Shown in pieces: positions 34,839 to 43,447 of a DNA stretch of 59,161 nt. Source of the DNA: JAGLTQ01 sp964605385 (GTDB lineage Bacteria; Pseudomonadota; Gammaproteobacteria; UBA6429; Thiohalophilaceae); contig CAZSCK010000006.1 of NCBI GenBank assembly GCA_964605385.1, forward strand, positions 1-59,161, given 5' to 3'. Below the pieces are notes generated by a model that saw only the letters and a list, made by a program, of their open reading frames with translations, was not told the DNA's origin and did no database searches. Made by a program: the position numbers and the translations under genes. Position 1 is the first letter of the stretch. Each line of letters begins with the position of its first letter.

Positions 34839-35359
34839 TCGACAAACTCACTTGGCGGATTAATATCGCCAGGCTCCGGGTTTAATAAATAATGTGGTAC
34901 GACCGCGTAAATAAAATAACGCAAAGACATAACAATAAAAGCAAAAGGAATAATAGTTTGACACAACCAGACAGGAACATTGGCAAAAGCAATAAGGCCA
35001 TCTTCATATTCGTATTGAATAAATTCAATACTGTAATAAGCAACAATGCCACAGACTATAGAGGTTATAAGTTCTGTCACACGCCAGATATTATCGCGTA
35101 GTTTCACCGGAAGGTAATGAGATAGGACATCAATACGAATATGTTTTTTATTGCGGCTGGCAAACATTGCGCCGGTCATGCCTATCCATAAAACAAGAAT
35201 ACGTAAGGCGGAGTCTGCCCAGAAAATACCGGAATCAAAAAGATTACGTAACAGGATTTGTGTGCTGGCAAGTAAAACTGCACTTAACAAAAAAAACAAT
35301 AAAAGAAATGTTTCAGTTGCAAGTAAGACGTTATAAATACGAAGTAAAAATTTTTGCAC
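34835..35359 (-). CDS. TRAP transporter small permease (DctQ subunit)
   Basis: A 174-residue four-helix protein. The motif WADSALRILVLWIGMTGA, then ASRNKKHIRIDV, is characteristic of DctQ, which forms the permease complex with DctM. The stop overlaps the dctM start by four bases, and the gene follows the binding-protein gene by 16 bases. Confidence 0.92.
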   Translation of the reverse strand: MQKFLLRIYNVLLATETFLLLFFLLSAVLLASTQILLRNLFDSGIFWADSALRILVLWIGMTGAMFASRNKKHIRIDVLSHYLPVKLRDNIWRVTELITSIVCGIVAYYSIEFIQYEYEDGLIAFANVPVWLCQTIIPFAFIVMSLRYFIYAVVPHYLLNPEPGDINPPSEFVE

Positions 35360-35375
35360 GGCAAAGGGTTAATTT

Positions 35376-36389
35376 TTAATTTAGCTTGGTAAGTTTAATT
35401 TTTCTCTGATAATCAGCAATATGTTTTTTTGCAAGGTTATACATACCCTCACTATTATAGCCATTTTCAATTAATTTTTTATTGCCTTTGAGCGCAATAC
35501 TTTTCCATTTAGCGTATTGTTCTTTAGATGGTTTAACAAAACTTATACCCTGGCTTTTTAATGCGGCCAAAGCGGCTCTATTATCTGCCTGGTTTTCTTT
35601 ATCAATTTCTTTAAAAGCCTGGGACATCACGGCGTGAACAATTGCGCTATCTTTTTTCTTTAGCTTTTTCATCGCTTTTTTACTAATTACTAACGTTGCC
35701 CAGCTGTATAAAACCGGCATATCGGTTAAGTATTTAACCTGGGTATGCCATTGCAGAGCAATTGATGCGATAGGAGACGAGATTATAGTATCAATTAAGT
35801 GAGTTTGCAGACCGGCCAGCACATCACCAAAGGGTAAGGGGATAGGCTTAAGTGCAAATGACTTTATGGTAGTGCGAGCATTTCCGTTATCGGGAATCCA
35901 GAACTTTTCTTTTTTCAGATCGTCAATGCTGTGAATAGGATTATTTGATAAGAGGTAAACAAAGCCCGATTCTGCTATGCCGAAGGAGATCATTCCTTTT
36001 TTCTCCAAACCTTTTACCATTAGCTCATCCATGTGCTTGCGGACATAAAGAACTTCTTCTTGTGAGTCAAAGAGAAAAGGCAGGCCATAAAGGCTGGTAT
36101 CTTTATAGAAGCGAGTCAAAGCACCACTGCTGATAGCTGCGCCTTGTAACTGATTGATACGCATTTTACGTAAGATGGCATTTTCATTACCCATAACGCC
36201 ACCGGGGTAAAATTTAATTTTTACGCGTTTATCGGTACGTTTAGCAATTTCTTTTGCTGCCTGACGCATTTTTTTCATCCACGCCGTGCCATCGGGAGAA
36301 AGTGTGGCAATTTTTATAACGGCGGCATTCACTGTCGTACCGAATAGAAGTAAGCTTAGAATTGTGATGCGAATGAGTGTGTTTTTCAT
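35376..36389 (-). CDS. TRAP transporter periplasmic substrate-binding protein (DctP subunit)
   Basis: Start taken at 36387-36389, where GGAG lies at good distance; the frame is open further upstream but without a ribosome-binding site. The 337-residue product has a signal peptide (about 1-21, ending VNA) and the DctP fold: IKIATLSPDGTAWMKKMR, KIKFYPGGVMGNENA and the ligand-gate region PIPLPFGDVLAGLQTHLID. Subunits of this type bind organic acids through an Arg; the ligand here is unknown. It is second in the minus-strand operon TatT-DctP-DctQ-DctM. Confidence 0.92.
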   Translation of the reverse strand: MKNTLIRITILSLLLFGTTVNAAVIKIATLSPDGTAWMKKMRQAAKEIAKRTDKRVKIKFYPGGVMGNENAILRKMRINQLQGAAISSGALTRFYKDTSLYGLPFLFDSQEEVLYVRKHMDELMVKGLEKKGMISFGIAESGFVYLLSNNPIHSIDDLKKEKFWIPDNGNARTTIKSFALKPIPLPFGDVLAGLQTHLIDTIISSPIASIALQWHTQVKYLTDMPVLYSWATLVISKKAMKKLKKKDSAIVHAVMSQAFKEIDKENQADNRAALAALKSQGISFVKPSKEQYAKWKSIALKGNKKLIENGYNSEGMYNLAKKHIADYQRKIKLTKLN

Positions 36390-36616
36390 ATGTTCTCCAG
36401 TTGCCTGATTATAGCAACGGCTAGACCTCGGTGCATTCAAATAAGTTGCATTTATTTGGCCGAGGTAATGTTATGAAGCCGGATAACGGCGTTCACCCGC
36501 TATAGATAGTAATGTTGGGGTTTTTTGCTGAAAAACCAACTTAAAATGTTCATTTACTTTGCATAAATTCAGCTTTTTTATTGCTTTTTAGCTTCTCGCT
36601 ATCTGTGTAAATGCCT
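36390..36616. promoter_or_regulatory. Intergenic hairpins between tatT and dctP
   Basis: A 227-bp interval. A hairpin ACCTCGG...CCGAGGT (36425-36431 and 36460-36466) has a second inner pair CAAATAA/TTATTTG. A second weaker stem around GGTTTTTTGCTGAAAAACC lies at about 36520-36540. The first could attenuate or process the transcript between tatT and dctP; no promoter is confidently seen. Confidence 0.45.
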
Positions 36617-37483
36617 CTAAAAATAATCTTCACCGCTGATAAGCAGAGCTTTAGCTTGTTCATGCGCGAGCATATTGGTTAATGTGAAACCACGTAAGCG
36701 AGGTTCAGTTTTTAAAACCTGGTTGAGAAGTTTGTCGTGCAGTTCCTGATTAAAAACCAGTCGAGCATATTTTTCTGCATAGAGCACCTTCGCCATCAGG
36801 TTTTTACCTTGAGAGATTTCAATTGCTTTTTCAAAATGATTTTTGCCAATCTCGGGCTTGCCACCTAATGCGGGTGGTAACAGTGTATTGAGGACACCAA
36901 GAAAAAGATGAATCTGGCCATGCTGATATCGAGTATTGAGTTTTAATGCATGTTTCATAATTTTGGTGACGCGAGCCAGATCTGCCACGGCATTCCAGTC
37001 GCCCTGACGACTCTGAATCCAGCCTGCCCAGCTTGAGCCAAGGGTAAAGAGATGCTCTATATGTTCTTTTTCAAAATTTTCGATGATGGCTTCGAATTTT
37101 TTGAACTTCATGGTTTTTAAATTGCATCTGCTTTCATCGACAAGGCAGTTTGCATTTAAAGCAAAATCAAGTGATTTTTGCGTTAGGCGTTTTGCTCGTT
37201 GCTCATCTTTTACAAAGACACCGGTGTAGGCTGAATAGAGTTTTGCTGCTGCAATCTGCATATCACTGTCTTCGGGATTGCCTTCTACAAAGCTATCTAA
37301 CATTAGCAAATAAGCCGGTGCGCCGGCTTTTACGGTTGCCAGATCATCATTATTTATAATGGCGGTAGAGAGATTCTGCGCCATTTTGTTGGTGGCAGAG
37401 GAAATAATGGAAGAGCATGAAGTTAGAATCAGCCCGGTAACGAGAACAAAAATTAATCTATGAAAAGTATGTATATAGCTCAT
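36617..37483 (-). CDS. TatT-family lipoprotein (TRAP transporter T-component)
   Basis: From the ATG at 37481-37483 the 288-residue product starts with a lipoprotein signal: hydrophobic stretch LIFVLVTGLI, then lipobox LTSC. The mature part consists of paired helices with TPR-like character (KRLTQKSLDFALNAN, HFEKAIEISQGKNL) and matches the TatT family. TatT is a trimeric periplasmic partner of TRAP binding proteins, studied in Treponema. The frame is open upstream to 37537, but the lipoprotein start makes best sense. It heads the TRAP operon. Confidence 0.82.
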   Translation of the reverse strand: MSYIHTFHRLIFVLVTGLILTSCSSIISSATNKMAQNLSTAIINNDDLATVKAGAPAYLLMLDSFVEGNPEDSDMQIAAAKLYSAYTGVFVKDEQRAKRLTQKSLDFALNANCLVDESRCNLKTMKFKKFEAIIENFEKEHIEHLFTLGSSWAGWIQSRQGDWNAVADLARVTKIMKHALKLNTRYQHGQIHLFLGVLNTLLPPALGGKPEIGKNHFEKAIEISQGKNLMAKVLYAEKYARLVFNQELHDKLLNQVLKTEPRLRGFTLTNMLAHEQAKALLISGEDYF

Positions 37484-37689
37484 GATATTCTTAAAATGGT
37501 TGCTTATGTTAAGTGCGAAATATACCAGAAATTTCATAAATATGAATTAGTAAGGGTAAATCATTAAAGAGCCTTGCCAAGAAGCTCAAAATTTGGCATA
37601 ACAATACTCATATACTTATATAGACTTGCGTCGTTAATTGTTAGCAAAAAACAATGACAAGTTTAGCGATAACCAGGGATTAAAAAAAT

Positions 37690-38385
37690 ATGCAAATCGC
37701 CATCGTTGATGACGATCCAGATATTGCTGCGCTAATGATGTTATGGCTCGAAGAAGAGAGCCATGAATGTACTCATTATTCCAGTGGTCAGGACTTTATC
37801 AAAGCTATCAGAAGTAAGAATTTTGACATTGTCTTGCTTGATTGGATCATGCCCGAATTTGATGGTGAGCAAACGCTCAACTGGATTAAAAGCCATGAGG
37901 ATATTGATGTCCCCGTTATTTTCGTTACGCAAAAAGCCACTGAAGACGATATTGCTAAAATTCTTACTTTAGGTGCGGATGATTACATTACCAAGCCAAT
38001 AAGACATAAGGAAATGATCGCACGAATTAATGCAGTCGCGCGCCGCACAAACCCGCAAATTGATGATGAAGTTATCGAATTATCGCCTTACCGTATCGAT
38101 TCTACTGCTCGGGAAGTGAAGGTCGATGGCGAACAAATTAAGCTTACCGAAAAAGAATTTAAACTGGTGCAATTTTTATTTAAAAATGTAGGCAGGTTAT
38201 TGTCGCGAGACCATATTTTGTCGGCAGTTTGGGGCTATGACCTGGGGCTTAATACCCGAACGGTTGATACACATATGAGCCGTATTCGTAAAAAGCTTAA
38301 TATTTTGCCTGAAAAAGGCTGGCGTTTAAGCTCTATATATCATCAAGGTTATCGTTTAGAGCATCTTACTCACAGCGGTGAATAA
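37690..38385 (+). CDS. OmpR/PhoB-family response regulator
   Basis: A 231-residue transcription factor: receiver domain 1-120 with DDDPD at 7-11, phosphoacceptor Asp51 in LLDWIMP and Lys in YITKPI, then a winged-helix DNA-binding domain (about 130-227). The latter contains LTEKEFKLVQFLFKN and the recognition helix region RTVDTHMSRIRKKL. No sensor kinase is next to it. The next gene, an unknown on the opposite strand, belongs to a family that in my experience co-occurs with signalling genes. Confidence 0.92.
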   Translation: MQIAIVDDDPDIAALMMLWLEEESHECTHYSSGQDFIKAIRSKNFDIVLLDWIMPEFDGEQTLNWIKSHEDIDVPVIFVTQKATEDDIAKILTLGADDYITKPIRHKEMIARINAVARRTNPQIDDEVIELSPYRIDSTAREVKVDGEQIKLTEKEFKLVQFLFKNVGRLLSRDHILSAVWGYDLGLNTRTVDTHMSRIRKKLNILPEKGWRLSSIYHQGYRLEHLTHSGE

Positions 38386-38394
38386 TTTAGTAAA

Positions 38395-38916
38395 TTAGAA
38401 AAGCTCAATATCATCATCGCTATTTTTCTCGACGGCAATTTTTAATGCTTCATTAATTGGCACACCTTTAATAACAGCATCAAACATTTCCTGGTCCGAA
38501 TCAAGCGTATATTTAGAGCGAATCGTTTGTTGCAGGTTTGTCCATTCATCAGGATTATCTGTTTTAGATTGATCTTTTAAAATATCCGTTAAAGATGAAA
38601 GTGTTTTTGAAATTAAGGCCATTCTTTGACTTAGCTTGTCATAAAATTGAAATGAAATAATCGAATCACTTACGCGCAGAGTAATATCCTGACAATTTTC
38701 TTTTATCTTATCTTTGATGGGTGAGTCTTCAAGTTGATCAGTCGCGGCTGTAATTGCTGCGGATGAATTAACTGTTTCTATAAAAGACATGCTTAACGAT
38801 GCGAATGAGACACCACCTTCACTCATGGCGTGCTCAATGCGTGCCACGGCAACATTAATCATCAGGATGGTTTCTCTTACTTGAGACCAGTTTTTTTCAT
38901 CATTATTTGTTGTCAT
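38395..38916 (-). CDS. Conserved signalling-associated helical protein, unknown
   Basis: A 173-residue soluble helical protein. The central motif FQFYDKLSQRM (about 110-120), then EWTNLQQTIRSKYTLDS and the C-terminal DDDIELF, recalls a gammaproteobacterial family usually located beside CheY-like or PhoB-like regulators. That association is from memory and not proven here. The FQFYDKLSQR helix is reminiscent of phosphatase-type helices that act on receivers, but the catalytic pattern is not clear. It is convergent with the response regulator. Confidence 0.6.
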   Translation of the reverse strand: MTTNNDEKNWSQVRETILMINVAVARIEHAMSEGGVSFASLSMSFIETVNSSAAITAATDQLEDSPIKDKIKENCQDITLRVSDSIISFQFYDKLSQRMALISKTLSSLTDILKDQSKTDNPDEWTNLQQTIRSKYTLDSDQEMFDAVIKGVPINEALKIAVEKNSDDDIELF

Positions 38917-39058
38917 AATTTTTCTTTTATTATTGAGTTATTACTTAACTTTAATAGCGGCAAGTAAATAAAAAACATTAATGCTTTTTTAAATGGAACA
39001 CTTTTTCCTGGTGTAATAAAAACATCAACTAAGTGCCATTAACTCGTTACTTTTTTAA

Positions 39059-39259
39059 ACTAATTTCCTTCGTGGCAAATTACATTTTCAGATTGATTTC
39101 CTCGATGAAATATTGCCAGAAAAATATAATTGGCGAGGATTGGCACAGGCCTGTCATGCCCGAATTAGTGAAGTGCCTGAGACTCCAGAGGTGATAGATG
39201 TAGATTATCCGGTCGAAGTTAGAGAACCGGTTACGTTTTTATTAGTTGAGCATCTCTGA
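39059..39259 (+). pseudogene. Fragment of a protein-coding gene without start
   Basis: In the 448-bp interval between the unknown and bipA, a 66-codon frame has strongly protein-like content: GKLHFQIDFLDEILPEKYN, then RGLAQACHARISEVPE, then VDYPVEVREPVTFLLVEHL, and a TGA stop at 39257. It is preceded in frame by TAA and has no ATG, GTG or TTG near the beginning. It therefore appears to be the end of a gene whose start has been lost. I do not recognise the family. Confidence 0.45.
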
Positions 39260-39364
39260 TAGTAAAAGATCCGTTAAAATCGTGATTTTTAACATAATTT
39301 GCTGGGTAAATAACCAATTTCTCTATATAATGCGCACCTTTTGCATTTCCGGAGTAATACCCTT

Positions 39365-41185
39365 GTGATTGAGAATTTGCGTAACGTCGCCATTATTGCC
39401 CATGTTGATCATGGTAAAACAACCCTAGTTGACCAACTGTTACTTCAGTCGGGTACAATTGAAACGCGCGGTGAAGCCGAAGTACGCATGATGGACTCCA
39501 ATGACTTGGAAAAAGAACGTGGTATCACGATTCTGTCTAAGAATACTGCGGTTAAATGGAACGATTATCGAATTAATATCGTAGACACCCCTGGACACGC
39601 CGATTTCGGTGGTGAAGTAGAGCGTGTTCTCTCCATGGTAGATTCTGTATTACTTCTTGTTGATGCGGTTGAAGGTCCAATGCCTCAAACCCGCTTTGTG
39701 ACGGAAAAAGCCCTAAAACGTGGCTTACGCCCGATTGTTGTAGTAAACAAGATTGACCGTCCAGGCGCACGTCCTGAGTGGGCTTTAGACCAAACATTTG
39801 ATTTGTTTGATCGCTTAGGTGCGACTGATGAGCAGCTCGATTTCCCCGTTATTTATGCTTCAGGTTTAAACGGTTTTGCCGGTGCAGAATCAAGCGTCAG
39901 TGAAGGCAACATGGATCCATTATTCCAAGCAATCATTGATCATGTTCCTGTTCCTCCTGTTGATGCAGATAAACCTTTACAGCTTCAAGTATCTTCTCTT
40001 GATTACAATAGCTTCGTTGGCGTTATCGGTATTGCCCGTATTGCTCAAGGTAAATTGAAAAAGAATCAGCAAATCACTTTGATTGACGTTGACGGCAAAA
40101 CACGCAATGGTCGTGTACAAATTATTTATGGCTTCCTTGGTTTAGAACGTGTTGAAACTGAAGAAGCAGAAGCCGGTGACATCATTGCTTTCACGGGTAT
40201 CGAAGGCCTGCGTATTTCAGATACGATTTGTGACCCTGCAAATGTTGAGGCATTACCACCATTATCGGTTGATGAGCCAACGCTTAGCATGACATTCCAG
40301 GTTAATAACTCACCACTTGCTGGCCAAGATGGTAAGTATGTAACAACGCGTAATATTCAAGAACGTTTAGATCGTGAATTGATTCATAACGTGGCACTGC
40401 GTGTGGAGTCAGGCGGTTCACCGGATAAATTCCGCGTATCAGGTCGTGGTGAATTACATCTTTCTATCCTTATTGAAACCATGCGCCGTGAAGGTTTTGA
40501 GATGGGCGTGTCTCGTCCAGAAGTTATTATTCGTGAGAATAATGGTGTTAAAGAAGAGCCTTATGAAATGATCACTGCCGATGTTGAAGAGCAACATCAA
40601 GGTAGCATCATGGAGAAGCTTGGCGAACGTGGTGCTGATTTAAAAGACATGGTGCCAGACGGGCATGGCCGTGTACGTTTAGATTTTCTAATTCCTGCTC
40701 GTGGCTTGATCGGTTTCCGTACAGAATTCATGACAGCAACTCAAGGTACAGGTTTAATCTACAGTGTGTTTGATCACTATGGCCCTGTTAAAACGGGCGA
40801 CTATGGTCAGCGTATGAATGGTGTGTTGATTTCAAACGGCAAAGGTAAAGCGGTTGCTTTCTCATTGTTTAACTTACAAGATCGTGGTCGTATGTTCCTG
40901 GATCATAATGACGAAGTTTATGAAGGAATGATCATTGGTATTCACACACGTTCAAATGATTTAGTGGTAAACGTATTAAAAGGTAAGCAGTTAACCAACG
41001 TACGTGCATCGGGTACTGATGAAGCGATTTCATTAACGCCACCGATTAAGCAATCACTAGAGCAAGCGTTAGAATTTATTGATGATGATGAATTAGTCGA
41101 AGTAACGCCACACTTTATTCGTTTGCGTAAGAAGTTGTTAACTGAAAATGACCGTAAGCAAGCAAATCGAGCAGAAAAAACATAA
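39365..41185 (+). CDS. bipA: Ribosome-associated GTPase BipA/TypA
   Basis: A translational GTPase that binds the ribosome in stress and cold and helps 50S assembly. From the GTG at 39365 (GGAG about ten bases upstream) the 606-residue length is the family norm; the TTG at 39341 is also in frame but lacks support. The P-loop AHVDHGKTT is at about residues 12-20, switch/G2-G3 includes EKERGITI and DTPGHADFGGEVER, and G4 is NKIDRPGARP. EF-G-like domains III and V follow, and the C-terminal domain ends in FIRLRKKLLTENDRK. A strong terminator follows. Confidence 0.97.
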   Translation: MIENLRNVAIIAHVDHGKTTLVDQLLLQSGTIETRGEAEVRMMDSNDLEKERGITILSKNTAVKWNDYRINIVDTPGHADFGGEVERVLSMVDSVLLLVDAVEGPMPQTRFVTEKALKRGLRPIVVVNKIDRPGARPEWALDQTFDLFDRLGATDEQLDFPVIYASGLNGFAGAESSVSEGNMDPLFQAIIDHVPVPPVDADKPLQLQVSSLDYNSFVGVIGIARIAQGKLKKNQQITLIDVDGKTRNGRVQIIYGFLGLERVETEEAEAGDIIAFTGIEGLRISDTICDPANVEALPPLSVDEPTLSMTFQVNNSPLAGQDGKYVTTRNIQERLDRELIHNVALRVESGGSPDKFRVSGRGELHLSILIETMRREGFEMGVSRPEVIIRENNGVKEEPYEMITADVEEQHQGSIMEKLGERGADLKDMVPDGHGRVRLDFLIPARGLIGFRTEFMTATQGTGLIYSVFDHYGPVKTGDYGQRMNGVLISNGKGKAVAFSLFNLQDRGRMFLDHNDEVYEGMIIGIHTRSNDLVVNVLKGKQLTNVRASGTDEAISLTPPIKQSLEQALEFIDDDELVEVTPHFIRLRKKLLTENDRKQANRAEKT

Positions 41186-41204
41186 TTTGCCCTTAGGTTT
41201 ATTG

Positions 41205-41242
41205 AAAAAGCCCCGTTGAGATTAATCTCAACGGGGCTTTTT
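41205..41242 (+). terminator. Intrinsic terminator after bipA
   Basis: A nearly perfect 19-bp inverted repeat around AGCCCCGTTGAGATT and its complement (41205-41223 and 41224-41242), framed by A-runs and T-runs so that it works on both strands. It lies 19 bases after the bipA stop. Confidence 0.92.
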
Positions 41243-41318
41243 TATTTATACGCTAAGCATAGATAAGATGTTAAGTTCCAACTAAGATACAAATTAAATA
41301 TCAGATAAGGAGAACGTT

Positions 41319-41876
41319 ATGATAGGTAAAAAGAATATTGTATTTGGTTTTATATTTTTTGCCTTTACCGCCTCGTTAGGTGCAAAGATGGTGGATATGT
41401 ATGAAGAATACGGAGCTGTCGCAGGTGAAAAACAGATAAGCGTAGGACGCCTGGCGCAGTTAAAAACAGATGATTTTGAAGAAGAACTTGAACCTTTAAA
41501 TGCTAAACAAATTGCCATGGCAAATACGGACGGCATTTTAAGCATGAGCAAATTAAGTAACGTCGAGTTTGGCATTGATTTTATAAAGGGTGGTCCACAT
41601 GCACACGGAAACCTTGAAGCCCTGGTCAACATTATTGCCGGTTTTATTCTTTGTTTTATTTCTATCGCGGTATGGCAAAAACAGTTATTGAGTTGGGGAC
41701 TAATTGTTGGAACTGTATTACATTCCGGCATGATGGTTTTAGGTCGCGTTTTTGATATGGCGTGGGCGGAACAAATTTTAGCAACAGGCATAGGACCTGT
41801 TTTAATTTTAGCTTCGTTGTTTTTTATGGGGGTTGCTGTGGCCGTAGGTTTTAAAACCGAGATGATAAAGGACTAA
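41319..41876 (+). CDS. Membrane protein, unknown
   Basis: A 185-residue protein with an N-terminal hydrophobic helix (about 6-23, possibly a signal or anchor) and three more near the C-terminus (about 98-122, 125-150 and 155-178). The polar middle contains the conserved-looking GGPHAHGN (about 90-97), with two histidines facing a membrane segment. It has a ribosome-binding site AAGGAGA seven bases before its ATG. I do not recognise the family and see no clear operon partner. It is followed by a family B repeat. Confidence 0.65.
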   Translation: MIGKKNIVFGFIFFAFTASLGAKMVDMYEEYGAVAGEKQISVGRLAQLKTDDFEEELEPLNAKQIAMANTDGILSMSKLSNVEFGIDFIKGGPHAHGNLEALVNIIAGFILCFISIAVWQKQLLSWGLIVGTVLHSGMMVLGRVFDMAWAEQILATGIGPVLILASLFFMGVAVAVGFKTEMIKD

Positions 41877-41880
41877 AAAA

Positions 41881-42036
41881 TGTAGGTCGGCTTTCAAGCC
41901 GATGCTGCAGCGTACTATTCCCCTTAACTATTTATTAACCACATTTAATAAAATGTGTTGACTTTAATCTAATGCTAAATATTTAGCAGTATTCTTTTTT
42001 TTGAGTGCTACGTCGGCCTGAAGAGCCGACCTACAA
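41881..42036. repeat. TGTAGGTCGGC-type inverted repeat element (family B), complete
   Basis: A 156-bp element. The left end is TGTAGGTCGGC-TTTCAAGCCGA and the right end GTCGGC...GAGCCGACCTACA: terminal inverted repeats of about 22 bp with a few mismatches. Each end also forms its own small hairpin (GGCTT/AAGCC on the left). The AT-rich middle has no ORF. The structure fits a MITE or REP-pair (BIME-like) element. Related ends are at the 15604-15759 gap. Confidence 0.7.
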
Positions 42037-42056
42037 GATCTATGGAACAATAATTT

Positions 42057-43007
42057 ATGCGAAATTTATACCCCGACATAGTTCCATATAAAACACATCA
42101 AATAAAAGTTGATGCACCTCACGTTTTATATGTAGAAGAAAGCGGTAACCCTGATGGCATACCTGTTCTATTTGTACACGGTGGTCCTGGTGCAGGTTGC
42201 GAAATTTATCATCGTTGTTTTTTTGATCCGAATCTTTACCGTATTATTTTATTTGACCAACGTGGTTCAGGTCGATCAACCCCACATGCCGAGCTTGAAA
42301 ACAACACAACGCAAGCGCTTATTGCAGATATGGAAGTTATTCGAGAAAAGCTTGAGGTTAACCGCTGGGTTTTGTTTGGTGGTTCCTGGGGTTCAACATT
42401 ATCTTTAGTGTATGCAGAAACACACGCCGATCGTGTTATGGCTTTAATTGTGCGCGGAATTTTTTTAACGCGGCAAAAAGAAATAGATTGGTTTTATCAG
42501 GAAGGAGCCAGTCGTATTTTCCCTGATTACTGGCAGGATTTTATTGCCCCTATTGCTGAAAACAAGCGTGATAACTTATTGAAAGCCTATTACGAAAAAC
42601 TCACAGGCGAAAATGAAATAGCACAAATGCAAGCAGCTAAAGCATGGTCAGTTTGGGAAGGTCGTACCGCAACACTTAAAGCAAACAAAAATGTGATTGA
42701 CCATTTTGGGAGTGTGCACACAGCATTAAGCCTGGCACGTATTGAATGTCATTATTTTATGAATGATTCTTTTCTTGAAGAAAATCAAATATTAAATAAT
42801 GCAGATAAATTACAAAACATTCCGGGTGTCATCGTGCAAGGCCGTTATGATTTAATTTGTCCGATGGAAAGCGCATGGGAGTTGCATCAAGTCTGGCCAA
42901 AGGCCGAGTTAAAAATTATTGCAGATGCAGGTCATTCTGCAACGGAAGCGGGAATGGTAGATGCATTGGTGAGTGCAACAGATGAAATGGCAAAAAATTT
43001 AAAATGA
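42057..43007 (+). CDS. pip: Proline iminopeptidase
   Basis: An alpha/beta-hydrolase of the S33 family that removes N-terminal proline. The 316 residues contain the oxyanion-loop HGGPGAGC (41-48), FDQRGSGRS, and the nucleophile elbow GGSWGS with Ser110. Asp at about 266 in GRYDLICP and His at about 294 in DAGHSATE complete the triad. All residues are in place, so it should be active. Its TGA stop overlaps the start of dtd by four bases. Confidence 0.93.
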   Translation: MRNLYPDIVPYKTHQIKVDAPHVLYVEESGNPDGIPVLFVHGGPGAGCEIYHRCFFDPNLYRIILFDQRGSGRSTPHAELENNTTQALIADMEVIREKLEVNRWVLFGGSWGSTLSLVYAETHADRVMALIVRGIFLTRQKEIDWFYQEGASRIFPDYWQDFIAPIAENKRDNLLKAYYEKLTGENEIAQMQAAKAWSVWEGRTATLKANKNVIDHFGSVHTALSLARIECHYFMNDSFLEENQILNNADKLQNIPGVIVQGRYDLICPMESAWELHQVWPKAELKIIADAGHSATEAGMVDALVSATDEMAKNLK

Positions 43008-43447
43008 TTGCGTTGATTCAAAGAGTAACGGAAGCAAAAGTTGTTGTTAATAATAAAAATATTGGAGAAATACAACAAGGTGTTTTAGCTTTTATTGGGG
43101 TTGAAAAAAATGATCGCGAGGAAGAAGTTCTGCGACTGGTTGATAAAGTTTTGTCTTACCGTATTTTTGCAGATGAAAATGATAAAATGAATTTAAGTGT
43201 TCAGGATATAAAAGGTGGCGTGTTATTAGTCCCTCAATTCACGCTTGCTGCTGACACACAAAAAGGTTGTCGTCCCAGTTTCTCTTCAGCCGCGCCTGCC
43301 GAAGAGGGTGAACGTTTGTTTGATGAGTTTGTTAGTCAGGCAAAAAATAAATATCAACAAATTAAAAGCGGACAGTTTGGTGCTGATATGAAAATATCAT
43401 TATTAAACGATGGCCCGGTTACGTTTTGGTTACAGGTAAAAAAATGA
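43004..43447 (+). CDS. dtd: D-aminoacyl-tRNA deacylase
   Basis: Removes D-amino acids (and glycine from tRNA-Ala) attached by mistake to tRNA; a cytoplasmic dimer. The 147 residues have the two signature stretches QFTLAADTQKGCRPSFS and NDGPVTFWL, the latter carrying the Gly-cisPro motif. In place of the usual Ser before QFTL there is Pro. It is translationally coupled to pip (ATGA overlap), and its stop overlaps the next gene in the same way. Confidence 0.95.
   Translation: MIALIQRVTEAKVVVNNKNIGEIQQGVLAFIGVEKNDREEEVLRLVDKVLSYRIFADENDKMNLSVQDIKGGVLLVPQFTLAADTQKGCRPSFSSAAPAEEGERLFDEFVSQAKNKYQQIKSGQFGADMKISLLNDGPVTFWLQVKK

Noticed and set aside
39341..39364. Upstream TTG start for bipA
   Set aside because: It adds eight residues not seen in the family, and the GTG at 39365 gives the normal N-terminus with a ribosome-binding site.
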